Source: Axinella damicornis
Lineage: Eukaryota > Porifera > Demospongiae > Axinellida > Axinellidae
Length of the DNA: 64,000 nucleotides
Reading direction: 5' to 3'
NCBI GenBank assembly: GCA_963931865.1
Contig: OZ007505.1
Coordinates: 930,001 to 994,000 of the forward strand
Under the pieces are notes generated by a model. It saw only the letters and a program-made list of their open reading frames with translations. It was not told the origin of the DNA and did no database searches. Position 1 is the stretch's first letter. Each line of letters begins with the position of its first letter. Shown here one piece after another: positions 57,001 through 63,000 of the stretch. The translations under genes were made by a program, and so were the position numbers.

Positions 57001-60000
57001 TCCTAAGTTAAAGGTAAAGTTCCTCAGCATTGGTGGGGTTACATCCTCAATATAGTCAACAGCCTGGAATGCATTACTCTCAGTGATACCAATGATCTCA
57101 ACTCCTGCAACATCTGTGATAGAATTTGGAGCCATAAGAATGTAGGTACTTTCACGATTTGCAGCAAGATTCCGAAGAGCCTTGATTTCATTCAAATCAA
57201 TGCGACTCAGCATGACTGTAATATTGTACCCATTCTGCATGGTGAACTCTCCACCTGTCAGTGAATACATGTCTCCACCAGACACACCACTCTGTAAGCC
57301 TACAAGGTCGACTCTAAGCATTGAGGCCTGCATCACATCATCAAAAGACAAGTGGAGAATGCCTTGATCAACATCCAGAGAAAAGTAGACGAGTCTTGCT
57401 GGAGTGGTATCTGCGATGTAATTGACAACCAACTCAGCTGAGTCACCAGAAATATTTGCGACAGGGTTTCCAGATACATCATTGATGGCTCTACTGTCAA
57501 GGAAAAGATAGCTATCCGTCTGCTGAGTACCAAGGTCTGTGATCAGCTTCAGGTCTCTCAGGTCAGTGCTGCTGAGCACGACTTCAATCTCTGTCAAATC
57601 AGTAACAGCTGGGCTGTACCGAACAGTGCCACCATTTAAAGTTAAATTTGACCCACCACTCATCATAGATTGTAGGTGGAAGCTGGTGGATTCAAAAGAA
57701 CCAATATCAACAGGTTCATCGAATCTGACTCGAAATGTTCCAGCATTGAGGTCTAGCTGTGAGAACTGAAAGACACGGGGTTCAGTGACATCACCGGTGA
57801 CATTGGAAACCTGAAGAGCATCAATACCATCAGTTCTGGGTAGAACCGGATTTCCAGGCAACCCCCCTATTCGAGCTTGGAGGCTTGAGGTATCACGAAT
57901 GAGCTCAGATGTGTAGATTAGATAAGTGTTTTCGATGCTAGTCCCCAAGTTTGTGCGTGCCTTAATCTCAACTAGATCTTCTGCACTAATTGTAACGTTG
58001 AGAGTTGTACCAAGTGGTGCAGTGGGAGGTACTCTCCCTGAGAGAATGTTGTATGACACCATGGATGTGAGAGCATCTTGAATGGTGAGGGCTTCACCTT
58101 GCAGTGTGGCAGGATTGACAGGTTCATTAAAACTGAAACGGAGCTCGCCAGTATTCAGGTCAAAATCGAAGGACACTAGTTCTGGTGGCGCACTGTCAGG
58201 GGTGAAGCTTTGAGCACTCTCAGGATTCACAAAGTCAGAAATATCAGCACGTGTGACTACTTCCTGCACTTGGTTCCCAGCCATGTCGGCCACTAGCAGG
58301 GAGGAAAAGCGGATCCAACAGGATGTCCCATCAGTACATAGTTCAGTGTCAACCTTCACTCCATTGAGATCCTCTGTAGTCAAAGTAAAATTGATAAATG
58401 CCGTATTCTCACTGAGAACCTCTCCACTCGAAAGGTTGTAGGTTGAATCCAGATTATTGAAAGCATACCAGTCTTGTAAACTGGCAGCAGAGAGCATGAT
58501 GGAACTTGCATTGATTGTTTCATCAAAGTTCAAGGTAACAACACCAGAATTGAGATCAAAGACAGAAAAACTCTCCAGCCTCGGAGGAGTAGTGTCGGGT
58601 ACAAAATTGGACACTTGTCTACCTTGGAAAAATGCAATGGGAGTAACTGGATTTCCTGCAAGATCTCTTACAGTTATGTCAAATGTGTTAGCTTGGGGAA
58701 AGTAGAGGTAGCATGTCAGGTTATCCCGACACACTTGGATGCGCTTGATTTCGTTGAGCTCATCACGTGTGAACTGAACGATAACGTCTCTCAGAAGTGG
58801 ACTAGTGACGGAGCTGTCATAGGGGCTAAAATCAATTGCATCAGCAGTGTCAACCCCTTCTTCGGCAAGGGTTAGTTGGTCACGCTGGAAGGTAGTGAGA
58901 TTCACTGCTTCATCAAAACTGAGGGTCATGGTACCTGCGTTGAGGTTAAAATCAAATGCTATCAAACTTGGTTGTGTGGTGTCTGGTATAACACTGTCTG
59001 CCTGGCGGGTATCAGACTGAGCCCGATTGCCTGCTGCGTCAGCGATGGCACCCATCTGAAGGGATAGGTAAGTATCATCCCTTGAGTTAGCAAGGTTTGA
59101 GACCTTCACCCGATCCAAGTCTGCTCCAGACAGCGTGACAGTAATTTCAATGTCGTTTGTGCTAGGAAAGGTCCCAGAAGTCAGTGTCACTGTTTCACTG
59201 GGGCTGGTCATCGCATCCTGGAAGGTGAAGAGAGCCAGGTTTAGTGAGCTACCATCGATGGTCTCACCAAATGTTAAAGAGAGTTGCCCAGTGTTAAGGT
59301 CAAGAGCAAACTGCTGCAAAATTGGGCCAACTGTATCGGGAAGGAGGTTCCTTGCTTGAAGAGCTGCTGTTGCCATGATCTCTTGCACAGGGTTGCTAGC
59401 CAGATCTTGGGCTGCAGTTGAGGTGAAGGAGAGGAATGTATTAGCAGTAGAGGTCGCAAGGTTGCTAACACTCTTGATGGTGTTCAGATCTTGGACACCG
59501 ATCCTGATGGTAATCATGTCATCACTTGGGCCAACCACCGTACTGCCAGTTGTGAGTTGGAAGGAGTCGGGTGTGATTCCATTAGACTGGTTCTGCAAGG
59601 TGAAAGCAGTCACAAGCACGGTGGAAGTGTCGATTGGCTCAGAGAAGTTCAGGATCAGTGTTCCCAGACCAAAGTCAAGATCATAACTATCAAGAATCGG
59701 GCCAGTTGTATCCGGGATAAACATGACTGGAGCAATTCCCATGGTAAGTCCAACAATAGGATTTCCAAGCATGTCTGACACAGAGTCATTGGGAAAGATG
59801 AGGAAAGTATTCAACTCATTTGTTGCAACAGAGACGTTCAGCTTGAGGTTGTTGATATCCTCTCTCTCCAGCATGAGTGCATAACTGGCTGAATTCCCAG
59901 CGGCTCTGGTGGCTACAAGGGGCACACTCCCAGCTGTGACAGATGGGTCTGCGTCACTCTGAATAACAAACTCAGCCAGATTCAAAGTAGTAACATTGAC

Positions 60001-63000
60001 AGTCTCAGAGAAATTCAGCACCAAAAAGCCAGTATCCATATCTAAACTGAACATCAGTAGCTCTGGATTGGTGGTATCCGAGATAAACTCAGCAGCCTGA
60101 AGCCCACTTTCAGCAACAACACTGAGGCCAGCCATGTCTGCCACGAAGGAAGTTGGGAAGGTGATGAACGTATCATCCTGGGATGTTACCAAGCCTTGGA
60201 TTGCCTTGATTGCATTGAGTTCGTCCACTGTGAAGTTCACAGTAGTGATGGAGGAAGATTGATCAAGTTCGTAGATCCCACTGTTTAGGGTGTAGGTTTT
60301 AACAGATGAAGTTGAGCTATCTTGGAATTGGAGTACACCCAGGTTCAGTAGTCTTCCATCAACTACTTCTGTGAATGTGAAGATGATTGCTCCAGCATTC
60401 AAGTCAAGGGTGTAGTTCAGTAACTGTGGGCTGGTTGCATCTGCAGTGAAGGTGGAAACTCTTAGTGCATTATAATCAAAGATTATCAGGGCGAAATTCT
60501 GGTTGGCATCTTCAACTATGCTGAAGTCAACAGAGATGTAAGTGTTCCCTCTTCGACTGGCTACATTCCTTCTGGCTTTCAAGTTATTAAGATCGCCTTC
60601 AGCGAGAAACACATCCACAGCAGTGGAATTCACAAATGTGATGGATTCGGCACCAGTGAGGGTGTAAGAGTCGGTGCGAAATGATGCATTCCTGGCACCA
60701 TGGAATGTCAGAGCAGTAATATTGAAGGTTTCTGCAAGGTAGGTCTCAGCAAATACCAGTGTGAGCAGGCCACGGTTGAGATCAAAGTCAAATGCTGCTA
60801 GCTGTATTGGTGAGACATCTTCAAGGACTAGGTCAGCTTTCAAGGCATTGCCATTCATAATACCAGGAAAGAGAGGATTGTTAAATAGATCATTAACTAC
60901 TCCTGCTGGAATTGTGAGGAAGGTATTGTTGGGGGTGGTGGCAAACAACTGCATGTCATTAAGTGCATTCAAGTCTGCTGGGGTTAGAGCTACAAACAGA
61001 GTTCTTCCATCAACAGATCGTGTCACCTCGCCTCCAGAAAGCTGCAGCATGGATTCAGCATCTGAGACAGCAGTGTCATTCTGAATTACGATAGTTTCTA
61101 CTGACAGTGTGGCTGCATTCATGAAGTCATCAAAAGTAAGGTTCAGAATTCCTTCATCCAGGTCAAGGCTGAATGAAACTAGCTGTGGAGGTACATCATC
61201 AACAGTGTAGTTAGCGACCTGAATGGCCTTCCCATCTGTGATGGCCAACACATCAACTCCTTCTAGGTCATCAATAGCAAAGGCCTGCATTGTTAGCCAG
61301 CTTGTGTCTATGCTCCTAGCAAGGCTAGACACATCCTTTATACCGAGGAAGTCTTCATCACTAAGCTGCAAAGCAATCTCATAGCCATTTGAACTGCTTG
61401 TGGTGGAGCTAGTCAAAGTGTAGTACCTGTTGCTCATTGCACGCATGGCACTCTGAACTCTGAAAGCAGTTGAATCAAAAGAGCTGGCGAACATGGTGTC
61501 ATCGAATGTCAGGTTAAGAACACCCTGGATCATGTTCAGTGTGAACCTGATAAGCTGAGGTCTGGTTTCATCTGGCACAAAAGCAGTGGCACGGACAGTT
61601 ATCAGCCCCATCAGGTTTCCAGACATGTCTTCGATTGCTGAGGGTTCCACAGAGAGGTAAGTATTGTGGACCGCTGTGGCAAGCCGCTCATTCAGTTTAA
61701 TGGCAGTGATGTCTGAATCAAGTAGCATCACCATCACCACTCTTACTCCATCCTCTTGAGTAACGACTTGACCGCCACTGAGGGCAACAGACTGGTTGGG
61801 AGGCATCTCGCCAGTGTGGATGGTGAATAGAGTGAGGTTAGTGAGAGTGGAAGTGCGAACTGGCTCATCAAATGTAAGCAACAGCCTATCAAGGGTAAGA
61901 TCCAGTTGAAATTCTCTAATCACTGGGTTTGTCCCATCTGGAATCACTCTGTCAGCCTGAACAGCAGCAAAGTTTGGTACCGCAATAACATTCAGTGGAT
62001 CATCAGCTAGGTCAGTGACTAAGGTTTCATTGAAGAAGATGAACGTGTCATTCACGCTAGTAGCAATGGCATCATTTGTTTTGAAAGCATCAAAGTCTTC
62101 TACAGTGAGAAGGATGACAATCTCACCTCCATCTGGACCAGGGACCTGACCCCCAGTCAGGGGGTAAGGGGTAACAGCTGGGGATGAGCCATCCAATGCA
62201 GACTGCAGTGTCAGCTGCTGCAGCTGCAGAGATTGGTAAGACACAGCTTTGCTAAAAGTGAGGGTAATGGACCCAGCGTTCATGTCCAGAGTGAACGTCT
62301 CAAGAATGGGGTTCTCTGTGTCCAGCATAAATTGCGTGACAATGAAGCCTGGAAAAATTTCAGCAACCTCCTGTACTGGATTTCCAGCTATATCCTGAAA
62401 AGCATTGCTGAAAACTCGGACATAGCAATTGTACCTCCTGGAACAGATGAAGGGATTTGCTTGGACTCCTGTCAAGTCTGTCCTCGAAAGATTGAACACC
62501 ACTGTCTGTCCATTAGGATCATCGGTAGTTGCATTGCTAAGAGGGTAGGTGCTTAGCGGTTCCTCAAAGAGAGACTGCAAGACTATACCTGTTGGGTCAA
62601 TAGTATCAGTCCTGACTGGTTCATTAAACTCCAGAGAAAAGATCCCATCTCTCAGGTTGAATTCTACAAACTCAGACAACTGCGGGCCAGTTACATCAGG
62701 ATCAACTCTGGTAGCATTGAAGGGGTTATCAAGGGGATATTCTACATTAGAAAGATCCACAAAGTCAAGCACTGTATTGTTCCCAAGGGATACGAAGCAG
62801 TCGGTTGTGTCAGTGCAGAGGTCAAGCAGTTTGATAGCATTGACATCGGTTGCATTGAGTGTCACAGTGACTGTGGCATCATTGCTCCGATCATTGTTTG
62901 GTGTAACAATCTGATGGGTAACATTCGATGAAGGTCCAGCTAGCAGGGTGATTCTGGAGGGCACAACACTCGTAGATCGAATTGCCTCATCAAATGATAG

